Source: Diaphorobacter sp. HDW4B
GTDB lineage: Bacteria; Pseudomonadota; Gammaproteobacteria; Burkholderiales; Burkholderiaceae_C
NCBI RefSeq assembly: GCF_011305535.1
Contig: NZ_CP049905.1
Coordinates: 4,958,001 to 5,022,000 of the forward strand
Length of the DNA: 64,000 nucleotides
Direction of reading: 5' to 3'
This document shows, one piece after another, positions 52,471-61,383 of the stretch. Made by a program: the position numbers and the translations under genes. How positions within the stretch are numbered: the stretch's first letter is position 1; every line of letters begins with the position of its first letter. The notes under the pieces were generated by a model that had not been told where the DNA came from, ran no database searches, and worked only from the letters and a program-made list of their open reading frames with translations.

Positions 52471-55400
52471 ATGTTTGTTCACCTGCGCCTGCACACCGAG
52501 TTTTCCGTGGTCGATGGAACCACACGCATTGACGAGATCGTCAAAGCGGCTGCCAAGGACGGCCAGCCCGCCATGGGCCTCACCGACCTCAACAATATGT
52601 TCGGGGGCGTCAAGTTCTACAAGGAAGCCCGCGGCAAGGGCGTCAAGCCCGTCGTGGGCACCGAAATCAGCGTTCCGATGGAGGGCGATGGCAGCGGCTT
52701 CGCCCGCATGATTCTGCTGATCCAGAGCAATCAGGGTTATTTCAGCCTCTCTGAAATCCTGGCCCGTGCTTGGACCAGCAACGTGGTCAAGAACGTGCCG
52801 CTCGTGAAATGGGAGTGGCTTGAAGAGCTTAACGAAGGCCTGATCGCGCTGGCGGGCGCGCAGGCGGGGCCGGTCGGCCAGCCGCTGATGCGCGGAGACC
52901 AGGCCACGGCCACCGACAACGCGCTGCGACTGGCGAGAATTTTCCCGCACCGCTTTTACATGGAGATACAGCGTGCGGGCCGCAGCGATGACGAGTTGCA
53001 CGTCACGCAGGCCGTGCAACTGGCTTCGCGCCTGAACTTGCCGGTGGTTGCCACGCACCCGATCCAGTTCGCTTCGGAAGAAGAATACGAAGCACATGAG
53101 GCGCGTGTCTGCATTGCCGAGGGCGAAATTCTGGGCAACCAGCGCCGCATCCGCAAATTTACGCGCGAGCAGTATTTCAAGACCAGTGCGGAGATGGAGG
53201 CGCTGTTTGCCGATGTGCCGTCCGCCATCGAGAACACGCTCGAAATCGCCAAGCGCTGCAGCCTGACGCTGGTGCTGGGCAAGCCGCGTCTGCCGGATTT
53301 TCCGACGCCCAACGGCATGCCGATCGACGACTATTTCCGCTACGCCTCGTATCAGGGGCTGGAGGAGCGTCTGGTCTACCTGTTCCCGGACGAGGCCAAG
53401 CGCGACAAGGAGCGTCCGCGCTATGTGGAGCGGCTGGAGTTCGAGCTGCACACGATTTTGCAGATGGGCTTTCCGGGCTACTTCCTGATCGTGGGCGACT
53501 TCATCCAGTGGGCCAAGAACAATGGCTGCCCCGTGGGGCCGGGCCGTGGATCGGGCGCGGGCTCGCTCGTGGCCTATGCGCTGAAGATCACCGACCTCGA
53601 TCCGCTGCAATACGCGCTGCTGTTCGAACGTTTTCTGAATCCGGAACGCGTCTCGATGCCCGACTTCGACATCGACTTCTGTCAGGGCAACCGCGACCGC
53701 GTGATCGACTACGTGAAGCAGAAGTACGGCAAGAACGCCGTGAGCCAGATCGCCACCTTCGGCACGATGGCGGCCAAGGCTGCGATCCGCGACGTGGGCC
53801 GCGTGATGGACATGAGCTACACGTTCTGCGACGGCATCTCCAAGCTGGTGCCGGGCAAACCGGGCCAGAGCTATACGCTGGCCTATCCGCCCGAGGTCAA
53901 GAAGGAAGGCGACAAGAACAATTACGCGCTGGAGCTTGAACCCATCCTGTACGACCGCGTGCGCAACGAGGAAGACGTGCGCACCGTGATCGAGATGGCG
54001 CAGAGGCTTGAAGGCGTGACCCGCAACATCGGCATGCACGCCGGGGGCGTGGTGATTGCTCCGGGCAAGCTGACCGACTTCTGCCCGCTGTACCAGCAGC
54101 CGGGCAGCGATTCGGCCGTGGCCATGTATGACAAGGACGACGTGGAAGCCGTCGGCCTCGTGAAGTTCGACTTCTTGGGTCTGGCCACGCTCACGATTCT
54201 GGAAATCGCCCGCGAATTCATCCAGAAGCGCCACAAGGGCAAGGAAAACTTCGCCTTCGAGGACATTCCGCTCGACGATGCGAAGACCTACGACTTGTTC
54301 TCCGAAGGCAAGACCGAGGCCGTGTTCCAGTTTGAATCGCGCGGCATGCAGGGCATGTTGAAGGAAGCGCGTCCCAGCCGTCTGGAAGACCTGATCGCCC
54401 TGAACGCCCTGTACCGTCCGGGCCCAATGGACCTGATTCCCAGCTTCGTGAACCGCAAGCACGGCAAGGAAGTGGTGGAGTATCCGCATCCGCTGGTGGA
54501 AAACGTGCTGTCCGAAACCTACGGCATCATGGTCTACCAGGAGCAGGTGATGCAGACCGCGCAGGTGCTGGGCGGCTACAGCCTTGGCGGCGCCGACTTG
54601 CTGCGCCGCGCGATGGGCAAGAAGAAGCTCGAAGAAATGGTCATGCACCGCGAGATCTTTCGCAAGGGTGCGGCCAAACAGGGCATCGACGAGAACAAGG
54701 CCGATGAAGTCTTCGACTTGATGGAAAAGTTCGCGGGCTACGGCTTCAACAAGTCGCACGCGGCTGCCTACTCGCTGCTGGCCTATCACACCGGCTGGCT
54801 CAAGGTGCACTACACGGCGGAGTTCTACTGCGGCAACATGACCGTGGAAATGGACGACACCGACAAGCTCAAGGTGCTCTACGAAGACGCGGTGAAGAAC
54901 TTCGGCATCACGTTCGAGCCGCCAGATGTCAATCGCGGCATGTACCGCTTCGAGCCGGTGACCGACAAGGTGATCCGCTACGGCCTTGGTGCCATCAAGG
55001 GCACGGGGCAGGCGGCCATCGAGGCCATCATCGCCGCGCGCGAAGGCCGTGGCGAAGGTCCTCAAGGCCATGTGGAAGGACCGTTCACCAGCCTGTTCGA
55101 CTTCTGCGTGCGCGTGGATCGCAGTCGCATCAACAAGCGTACGGTGGAAGCCCTGATCAAGGGCGGGGCGTTCGACTCCATCCACATGAACCGCGCGGCC
55201 CTGTCGGCATCGCTCGACACGGCGTTCGAGTTTGCCGCCGCCACCCACGCCAATGCCAACCAGTGCGGCCTGTTCGACATGATGGGTGACGACGCGCAGG
55301 GCTCCAGCACCAAGGAGCCGGAGCTTGAGGATGTCACCCCGTGGGGCATCAAGGAGCGCCTGACGCTGGAGAAGACGGCGATTGGCTTCTACCTGTCGGG

Positions 55401-56016
55401 CCATCTGTTCGACGAGGTAGCGCACGAGGTGCGCAAGTTCGTTCGCACGCCCATCGAGGAACTGCAGGACAACCGCGAAGTGCAGACGATTGCGGGCATC
55501 GTCACCGACTACCGTGTCATCAATGGTCAACGTGGCAAGCTGGCGCTGTTCAAGCTGGACGACAAGAGCAAGGTCATCGAGGCCTCGGCCGACGAAGGTG
55601 TGCTGACCGCTTCCGGGCCGATCAAGGATGACGATTTCGTCGTTGTCTCGGGGCGTCTGCAGCTCGACCATTTCAGCGGCGGGCTGCGCGTCAAGGTGCT
55701 GCAGTTCTCTGATCTGGCCGCCGCCCGCGCGAAATATGGAAAGTACCTGCGCGTGGCTGTCAAGGACGAGGTGCCGGATGTCGTCTCCATCGTGCGGGAA
55801 TTCCCCCCGAAAGTGGAGAACACCGAGCACGGAGAAACCCTGCGTCGGGGCCTGCGCGTGCGCCTTGACATGCTGGTGAAATCAGAGCGCGGAGCCGCCA
55901 CGGCGGAGCTGAATCTGGGTGACGCGAGCAGCTTTTTCCCCACGGATGCGGCGCTTGCGGCCTGGAGCAGCATGGCGGGATCCGATTCGGTCTCCGTGGT
56001 CTACGACCATGGGTGA
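52471..56016 (+). CDS. dnaE: DNA polymerase III alpha subunit DnaE
   Basis: An 1181-residue C-family polymerase. The PHP domain begins V-H-L-R-L-H-T-E-F-S-V. The catalytic Asp pair is in M-P-D-F-D-I-D-F-C. G-P-G-R-G-S-G-A-G-S-L-V-A-Y precedes it. A helix-hairpin-helix and an OB domain follow (V-Q-T-I-A-G-I-V). It is the replicative polymerase. A second, SOS-type DnaE2 gene begins at 61384. Start ATG 52471 gives the standard N-terminus. Confidence 0.96.
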   Translation: MFVHLRLHTEFSVVDGTTRIDEIVKAAAKDGQPAMGLTDLNNMFGGVKFYKEARGKGVKPVVGTEISVPMEGDGSGFARMILLIQSNQGYFSLSEILARAWTSNVVKNVPLVKWEWLEELNEGLIALAGAQAGPVGQPLMRGDQATATDNALRLARIFPHRFYMEIQRAGRSDDELHVTQAVQLASRLNLPVVATHPIQFASEEEYEAHEARVCIAEGEILGNQRRIRKFTREQYFKTSAEMEALFADVPSAIENTLEIAKRCSLTLVLGKPRLPDFPTPNGMPIDDYFRYASYQGLEERLVYLFPDEAKRDKERPRYVERLEFELHTILQMGFPGYFLIVGDFIQWAKNNGCPVGPGRGSGAGSLVAYALKITDLDPLQYALLFERFLNPERVSMPDFDIDFCQGNRDRVIDYVKQKYGKNAVSQIATFGTMAAKAAIRDVGRVMDMSYTFCDGISKLVPGKPGQSYTLAYPPEVKKEGDKNNYALELEPILYDRVRNEEDVRTVIEMAQRLEGVTRNIGMHAGGVVIAPGKLTDFCPLYQQPGSDSAVAMYDKDDVEAVGLVKFDFLGLATLTILEIAREFIQKRHKGKENFAFEDIPLDDAKTYDLFSEGKTEAVFQFESRGMQGMLKEARPSRLEDLIALNALYRPGPMDLIPSFVNRKHGKEVVEYPHPLVENVLSETYGIMVYQEQVMQTAQVLGGYSLGGADLLRRAMGKKKLEEMVMHREIFRKGAAKQGIDENKADEVFDLMEKFAGYGFNKSHAAAYSLLAYHTGWLKVHYTAEFYCGNMTVEMDDTDKLKVLYEDAVKNFGITFEPPDVNRGMYRFEPVTDKVIRYGLGAIKGTGQAAIEAIIAAREGRGEGPQGHVEGPFTSLFDFCVRVDRSRINKRTVEALIKGGAFDSIHMNRAALSASLDTAFEFAAATHANANQCGLFDMMGDDAQGSSTKEPELEDVTPWGIKERLTLEKTAIGFYLSGHLFDEVAHEVRKFVRTPIEELQDNREVQTIAGIVTDYRVINGQRGKLALFKLDDKSKVIEASADEGVLTASGPIKDDDFVVVSGRLQLDHFSGGLRVKVLQFSDLAAARAKYGKYLRVAVKDEVPDVVSIVREFPPKVENTEHGETLRRGLRVRLDMLVKSERGAATAELNLGDASSFFPTDAALAAWSSMAGSDSVSVVYDHG

Positions 56017-56095
56017 AGCAGTGCCCCTTGAAAATCACTAATATGGCTTCAATTGATTCCCGAATCGATGGTTCAAGCTGGCTAGAATGATCTTC

Positions 56096-56452
56096 ATGGC
56101 AACAAAACCTCCCTCTGCTCCCAAGGTACCACCTGTCAAACCGTCTCGAGATGACGGCGGCTCGGTGGTATTGGAGCGGCGCACCCTGCGGACGGAACCA
56201 CCGCAGATGTTCCAGGTCGTCATGCTCAATGACGACTACACACCCATGGAATTCGTGGTGGTGGTTTTGCAGGAATTTTTCTACAAGGACCGCGAAGCTG
56301 CCACGCAGATCATGCTGAAGATTCACCTCGATGGAAAAGGCGTCTGCGGGGTTTACACCCGTGACGTGGCCGCAACCAAGGTCGAGCAGGTACTCGACGC
56401 GGCGCACAAGGCAGGGCATCCTTTGCAATGTGTGTGCGAACCCGTTGAATAA
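56096..56452 (+). CDS. clpS: ClpAP adaptor ClpS
   Basis: A 118-residue protein. After a flexible proline-rich start comes the adaptor fold: [13 protein letters not shown] (the N-degron pocket with Asn-Asp), then [17 protein letters not shown]. It presents N-end-rule substrates to ClpA. ATG 56087 is an in-frame alternative three codons earlier. It lies 60 bases ahead of clpA. Confidence 0.93.
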   Translation: MATKPPSAPKVPPVKPSRDDGGSVVLERRTLRTEPPQMFQVVMLNDDYTPMEFVVVVLQEFFYKDREAATQIMLKIHLDGKGVCGVYTRDVAATKVEQVLDAAHKAGHPLQCVCEPVE

Positions 56453-56512
56453 ACGCCAACGATCCCGATCTATTTGTCATCCCTGAAACGCAAGCGAAAA
56501 AGGAGTTCTCAC

Positions 56513-58855
56513 ATGATTGCCCAAGAACTGGAAGTCAGCTTGCACATGGCCTTCGTAGAGGCCCGCCAGCAGCGCCACGAGTTCATCACCGTGGAACATC
56601 TGCTGCTTGCATTGCTTGACAATCCCAGCGCAGCCGAAGTGCTGCGCGCGTGCGCCGCAAACATTGATGATTTGCGCGCGTCGCTCACCAATTTCATCAA
56701 AGACAACACTCCGCAGGTCGCCGGGACCGACGAGGTGGACACCCAACCCACGCTGGGCTTCCAGCGTGTGATCCAGCGTGCCATCATGCACGTGCAGTCC
56801 ACGGGCAATGGCAAGAAGGAAGTGACCGGCGCGAACGTGCTCGTCGCGATCTTCGGCGAGAAGGATTCGCACGCTGTCTACTATCTCCACCAGCAGGGCG
56901 TGACCCGTCTTGATGTGGTGAACTACATCGCCCACGGCATCAAGAAGGGTGAGCCACCAGAGCCCACCAAGGCCGAAGGCCAACCCGAGCAGGAAGAGGG
57001 CGGTGGCGAGCGCAGCGAAAAGGCGTCGCCGCTGGAGCAATTCACGCTCAACCTGAATCAGGCCGCCAAGGAAGGCAAGATCGATCCGCTGATCGGTCGC
57101 CAGTACGAGGTCGAGCGCACGATCCAGATCCTCTGCCGTCGCCGCAAGAACAACCCGCTGCTGGTGGGTGAAGCCGGCGTGGGCAAGACCGCGATTGCTG
57201 AAGGCCTCGCATGGCGCATCACGCAGAACGACGTACCGGAAATCCTCGCCGAGGCCACCGTGTACTCGCTCGACATGGGCGCGCTGCTGGCCGGCACCAA
57301 GTACCGTGGTGACTTCGAGCAGCGTCTGAAGGGCGTGCTCAAGTCGCTCAAGGACAAGCCGAACGCGATTCTGTTCATCGATGAAATCCACACGCTGATC
57401 GGCGCAGGCGCTGCATCGGGCGGAACGCTGGACGCCTCGAATCTGCTCAAGCCCGCTCTGTCGAGCGGTCAATTGAAGTGCATCGGCGCGACCACGTTCA
57501 CCGAGTATCGCGGCATCTTCGAGAAGGATGCAGCGCTGTCCCGCCGCTTCCAGAAGGTCGATGTGGTCGAGCCCACCGTGGCCGAAACCATCGACATCCT
57601 GAAGGGGCTGAAGTCGCGCTTCGAAGAGCACCACAGCGTCAAATACGCCCTGGCGGCACTGCAGGCTGCGGCCGAGCTGTCGGCCAAGTACATCAACGAC
57701 CGTCACCTGCCCGACAAGGCCATCGACGTGATCGACGAAGCCGGTGCTGCCCAGCGCATTCTTCCGCCGTCCAAGCGCAAGAAGACCATCGGCAAGGCCG
57801 AGGTCGAGGAAATCGTCGCCAAGATCGCGCGCATTCCGCCCGCCAACGTGTCCAATGACGACCGCAGCAAGCTGCAGACGCTGGAACGCGACTTGAAGAG
57901 CGTGGTGTTCGGTCAGGACAAGGCGCTCGACGTGCTGGCTTCCGCCGTGAAGATGGCGCGTTCGGGTCTGGGCAAGGGCGACAAGCCGATCGGCTCGTTC
58001 CTGTTCAGCGGCCCCACCGGCGTCGGCAAGACCGAAGCGGCCAAGCAACTCGCCTACATCATGGGCGTGGACCTGATCCGCTTCGACATGTCCGAATACA
58101 TGGAACGCCATGCGGTGAGCCGCCTGATCGGCGCGCCTCCGGGATACGTTGGCTTCGACCAGGGTGGCCTGCTGACCGAAGCGATCTCGAAGAAGCCGCA
58201 CTCCGTGCTGCTGCTCGACGAAATCGAAAAGGCACATCCGGACATCTTCAACGTGCTGCTGCAGGTCATGGACCACGGCACGCTGACCGACAACAACGGA
58301 CGCAAGGCCGACTTCCGCAACGTCATCATCATCATGACGACGAACGCGGGCGCCGAGACCATGAACAAGGCCACCATCGGCTTCACGAATCCGCGCCAGG
58401 CGGGCGACGAAATGGGCGACATCAAGCGCCTGTTCACGCCGGAATTCCGCAACCGCCTGGATGCCATCGTGAGCTTCAAGCCGCTCGATGAACAGATCAT
58501 CCTGCGCGTGGTGGACAAGTTCCTGCTGCAACTGGAAACACAGCTCGCCGAAAAGAAGGTGGAGGTCACCTTCACCGACGACCTGCGCAAGCACCTGGCC
58601 AAGAAGGGCTTCGATCCGCTCATGGGTGCCCGTCCAATGCAGCGCCTGATCCAGGACACGATCCGTCGTGCACTGGCCGACGAACTGCTCTTCGGTCGCC
58701 TGACCGACGGCGGCCGCCTGACGGTCGACATCGCCCACGGCACCGACGACAAGGGCAACGAGACTTCCGAGGTCAAGCTGGACATCACGCCGCTGCCCAA
58801 GAAGGAACGCACCAAGTCGGAGCCTGCCGAGCCTGAAGAGGCGACCGCGGACTGA
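56513..58855 (+). CDS. clpA: ATP-dependent Clp protease ATPase ClpA
   Basis: A 780-residue AAA+ unfoldase with an N-domain ([10 protein letters not shown]), D1 with G-E-A-G-V-G-K-T and D2 with G-P-T-G-V-G-K-T, and the linker-region [10 protein letters not shown]. It lacks the long middle coiled coil of ClpB, supporting ClpA. It feeds substrates to ClpP. AAGGAG precedes ATG 56513. Confidence 0.95.
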   Translation: MIAQELEVSLHMAFVEARQQRHEFITVEHLLLALLDNPSAAEVLRACAANIDDLRASLTNFIKDNTPQVAGTDEVDTQPTLGFQRVIQRAIMHVQSTGNGKKEVTGANVLVAIFGEKDSHAVYYLHQQGVTRLDVVNYIAHGIKKGEPPEPTKAEGQPEQEEGGGERSEKASPLEQFTLNLNQAAKEGKIDPLIGRQYEVERTIQILCRRRKNNPLLVGEAGVGKTAIAEGLAWRITQNDVPEILAEATVYSLDMGALLAGTKYRGDFEQRLKGVLKSLKDKPNAILFIDEIHTLIGAGAASGGTLDASNLLKPALSSGQLKCIGATTFTEYRGIFEKDAALSRRFQKVDVVEPTVAETIDILKGLKSRFEEHHSVKYALAALQAAAELSAKYINDRHLPDKAIDVIDEAGAAQRILPPSKRKKTIGKAEVEEIVAKIARIPPANVSNDDRSKLQTLERDLKSVVFGQDKALDVLASAVKMARSGLGKGDKPIGSFLFSGPTGVGKTEAAKQLAYIMGVDLIRFDMSEYMERHAVSRLIGAPPGYVGFDQGGLLTEAISKKPHSVLLLDEIEKAHPDIFNVLLQVMDHGTLTDNNGRKADFRNVIIIMTTNAGAETMNKATIGFTNPRQAGDEMGDIKRLFTPEFRNRLDAIVSFKPLDEQIILRVVDKFLLQLETQLAEKKVEVTFTDDLRKHLAKKGFDPLMGARPMQRLIQDTIRRALADELLFGRLTDGGRLTVDIAHGTDDKGNETSEVKLDITPLPKKERTKSEPAEPEEATAD

Positions 58856-58877
58856 TTGAGTCGGAACGCCAAAAATG

Positions 58878-58907
58878 AAAGCCGCTGCTCGAAAGAGCAG
58901 CGGCTTT
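58878..58907 (+). terminator. intrinsic terminator after clpA
   Basis: GCCGCTGCTC / GAGCAGCGGC with a GAAA tetraloop, preceded by AAA and followed by TTTT. Confidence 0.88.
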
Positions 58908-58928
58908 TCTACTTGTACTTGCCTCTCC

Positions 58929-59084
58929 TCATTCGCGTGGATGCTTCCAATCTTCCAATACGGGCAAGCAAGCACAAAGCAAGTGCCGCATGCGGAGCTG
59001 TAGGCGCAGCGGCAGACGGAGTTTGTCGCTGACGCGGGCATATTCAAAGCAGGCAATTTCCAGTGCCAGATCTTGATCAGCCAT
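58929..59084 (-). CDS. possible small ORF divergent from imuA
   Basis: A 51-residue frame on the minus strand starting M-A-D-Q-D-L-A-L-E-I-A-C-F-E-Y and ending E-D-W-K-H-P-R-E. Its start is 36 bases from the LexA box, so it could share that promoter region. I see no strong ribosome site and no family resemblance. It could be a chance frame. Confidence 0.25.
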   Translation of the reverse strand: MADQDLALEIACFEYARVSDKLRLPLRLQLRMRHLLCACLPVLEDWKHPRE

Positions 59085-59119
59085 GTCGGCTGCATGGCAT
59101 ATTTGGATTTTGCTAAATA

Positions 59120-59135
59120 CTGTATATTTAACCAG
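59120..59135. promoter_or_regulatory. LexA (SOS) box of the imuA-imuB-dnaE2 operon
   Basis: CTG-TATATTTAAC-CAG matches the CTG-N10-CAG LexA consensus with an AT-rich centre and is 25 bases upstream of the imuA ATG. This cassette is SOS-induced in other proteobacteria. Confidence 0.8.
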
Positions 59136-59160
59136 TATTCAATGAAATCCACATTGCCCC

Positions 59161-60027
59161 ATGACTGCATCTCGTCCCTTGCTCCCTGCTCAGGCGGAAG
59201 CGGCTCGCAGGTTTGCTGGCGCCGAGCCTGCAGACCTGTTGCGGCTGGGCGTGTGGAAGGGTGGGGATTGGCAATCGGCCAATGACGAATCGCATGGCTC
59301 GCGGGTGCTGCCGTCTGGGCATGCGGGGCTGGATGCGGAGCTTCCTGGTGGGGGCTGGCCTATAGGGGCGATGTCGGAGATTTTGCTGCCTGCGCTGGCG
59401 CATGCGGAATGGAGTCTGGTGGGCCATGCTTTGGCGCAGGTGTTGGGCCAGCAGCCATGGCAACGCGCGGTGTTGGTGGCGCCGCCGTGGCAGGTGTTCA
59501 CGCCGTTTGCTGAATGGGCCGGGATTGCTGCGCGGCAGTTGTGCTGCATTTATCCAATGCAGACATCCGGGCGTGCGAGCAAGGGGTGCAGCGCGGACGC
59601 CGACAGTGTGTGGGTGAGCGAGCAGGCCCTCAAATGCCGTGACGTGTGCGCCGTGCTCGCATGGCTGCCGCACGCGCAATCGCAGGCCTTGCGCAGGCTG
59701 CAGTTGCTGGCCGCGCAACAGCGGCAGTTGCTGTGGGTGTTCCGGCCCGAGCAGGCGCGTGCGCAGTCGTCACCTGCGCCCTTGCGGCTGTGCCTGAAGG
59801 TGCAGGAGAAGACGCTGCAAGTGCGGATGATCAAGCGGCGCGGTCCGCCGCTGGACAAGGTGATCGAGCTGCCTTTGTTGCGCGAGCTATTGCTTGCCGA
59901 ATTGGCGGCGCAGGCCTGGCGCAAGGAGCGTGATCGTGTGGACGCGGGGGCGTTGCTTGGCAGGCTCAAGCGCCCGTTGCAGGAGGTGCCCCATGCACTG
60001 GATGGCGTGGCGCTTGCCGCTCGGTGA
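59161..60027 (+). CDS. imuA: translesion-synthesis accessory protein ImuA
   Basis: A 288-residue RecA/SulA-like protein. It has V-L-P-S-G-H-A-G-L-D-A-E-L-P-G-G-G-W-P, matching the RecA-like G-F-x-x-L-D-x-x-L-P-G-G-G entry, but no full Walker A motif, as typical of ImuA. The C-terminal region is basic. With ImuB and DnaE2 it forms a mutasome that copies damaged DNA. Its 3' end overlaps imuB by 35 bases. Confidence 0.85.
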   Translation: MTASRPLLPAQAEAARRFAGAEPADLLRLGVWKGGDWQSANDESHGSRVLPSGHAGLDAELPGGGWPIGAMSEILLPALAHAEWSLVGHALAQVLGQQPWQRAVLVAPPWQVFTPFAEWAGIAARQLCCIYPMQTSGRASKGCSADADSVWVSEQALKCRDVCAVLAWLPHAQSQALRRLQLLAAQQRQLLWVFRPEQARAQSSPAPLRLCLKVQEKTLQVRMIKRRGPPLDKVIELPLLRELLLAELAAQAWRKERDRVDAGALLGRLKRPLQEVPHALDGVALAAR

Positions 60028-61378
60028 AGAGCAGATCGCGAACATGCCTTCATCGGCGGTGCAGGCCCATGGCTGGTGGGCGCTGCATTTCACGCCCAAT
60101 GTGGCGGTGCTGGATGAGGCGCTGATGCTGGAGGTCGCGAGTGCCGAGCGGCTGTGGGGTGGGCGCGCTGCATTGCGGCGTTTGCTGCTTGCGCATGCGC
60201 CGCGGCCGAGTGCCATCCCGGATGAATCGGTGAATCACCGTGACCGTTGGGCCGAGGGGCCAACCGCCTTGCAGGCGCTGGCGCTGCTGCGACACAAGCA
60301 ATCTGCAGAGCTGCGGCCTCGCCAGGTGCCGCAAGGGCTGCCGATGTCCACGCTGTCTGCGCTGAGGCCGCATCTCCCCGCATTGAACAATCTGGGCTGC
60401 CGCACGCTGGGCGATGTGCGCGCACTGCCGCGCTCGGGTGTGGCGCGAAGGCTGGGGGCGGAATGTCTGCTGGCACTGGATCAGTTGTGGGGCGAGCGTG
60501 CTTGTCCGATGCATTGGATCGCGCTGCCGCAGCATTTCGATCTGGAGCATGAACTGCCATGGATCGCGTCGTCGTCGGCCGATCTGCTGCACTCGGCCGA
60601 GCATTTGCTGACGCTGCTGCAGGCCTGGTTGCGCGCGCGTCATCTGGGCGTGCTGCGACTGCAGATGCGCTGGCGCAATGACCTGCGACGGCTCGATGGC
60701 GTCGATCTGCCAGACTGGGGCGAGATGGAACTGCGCACCGCCCAGCCGCTGCAGGATCTGTCGCACCTGCGTCGTCTGCTGGCCGAGCAGCTTGCGCACC
60801 AGCGACTGGCCGCGCCGGTCAATCGGCTGGCGATGAGGACGCTGGAAATCCAGCCCATGCCACAGCAGAGCGCAAGCCTGTTGCCACGTTCGTCCAATGA
60901 AGCGAATGGCGAGCCGTGGAACCAGTTTGTCGAGCGGGTCAGCGCGCGCTTGGGTGAGGACTGCTTGCGCGTGCCGCAGCGGCAGGCCGATCACCGGCCT
61001 GAGCATATGCAGATCTGGCAGAGCGCCAGCGTCGCCATGCGGCAGCCGGAGGGCCGAACGGCTGCAACGGATATCGACCCGCGCGCTGCGCTCTGGCCCG
61101 CATGGCTTTTGCCGCAGCCGCAAGGGCTCGCGGTGCGCCAGCACAAACCTTGTCTGCACGGGCAGATGTTGAGTCTCAAGGCTGGGCCGCAGCGTTTTGA
61201 AAGCGGCTGGTGGGAGGCTGCGGAGGCATCGCTCCGTGATGGCGTCGTCGGGCCACAAGCCGCGCCGGGCTTGAGCAAACGCGAGTATTTCGTTGCGCAC
61301 AACCCGGCGGCAGGCTGGGTCTGGATCTTTCGCGTCAACGATACGCACGACTGGTTTCTGCATGGCTTCTATGGATGA
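59993..61378 (+). CDS. imuB: Y-family-like protein ImuB
   Basis: A 461-residue protein. The start M-H-W-M-A-W-R-L-P-L-G is the ImuB N-terminus and AGGAGG lies just upstream (59981-59986), which decides this start inside imuA. The middle has the Y-family core, with L-N-N-L-G-C-R-T-L-G-D-V in the helix-hairpin-helix region, but the catalytic acidic residues of active Y-polymerases are not evident. ImuB acts as hub linking ImuA, DnaE2 and the clamp. Confidence 0.85.
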   Translation: MHWMAWRLPLGEEQIANMPSSAVQAHGWWALHFTPNVAVLDEALMLEVASAERLWGGRAALRRLLLAHAPRPSAIPDESVNHRDRWAEGPTALQALALLRHKQSAELRPRQVPQGLPMSTLSALRPHLPALNNLGCRTLGDVRALPRSGVARRLGAECLLALDQLWGERACPMHWIALPQHFDLEHELPWIASSSADLLHSAEHLLTLLQAWLRARHLGVLRLQMRWRNDLRRLDGVDLPDWGEMELRTAQPLQDLSHLRRLLAEQLAHQRLAAPVNRLAMRTLEIQPMPQQSASLLPRSSNEANGEPWNQFVERVSARLGEDCLRVPQRQADHRPEHMQIWQSASVAMRQPEGRTAATDIDPRAALWPAWLLPQPQGLAVRQHKPCLHGQMLSLKAGPQRFESGWWEAAEASLRDGVVGPQAAPGLSKREYFVAHNPAAGWVWIFRVNDTHDWFLHGFYG

Positions 61379-61383
61379 GCGCC

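Noticed and set aside
52456-55830. 1124-codon minus-strand open frame opposite dnaE
   Set aside because: Antisense shadow; His/Val/Leu-rich with no family.
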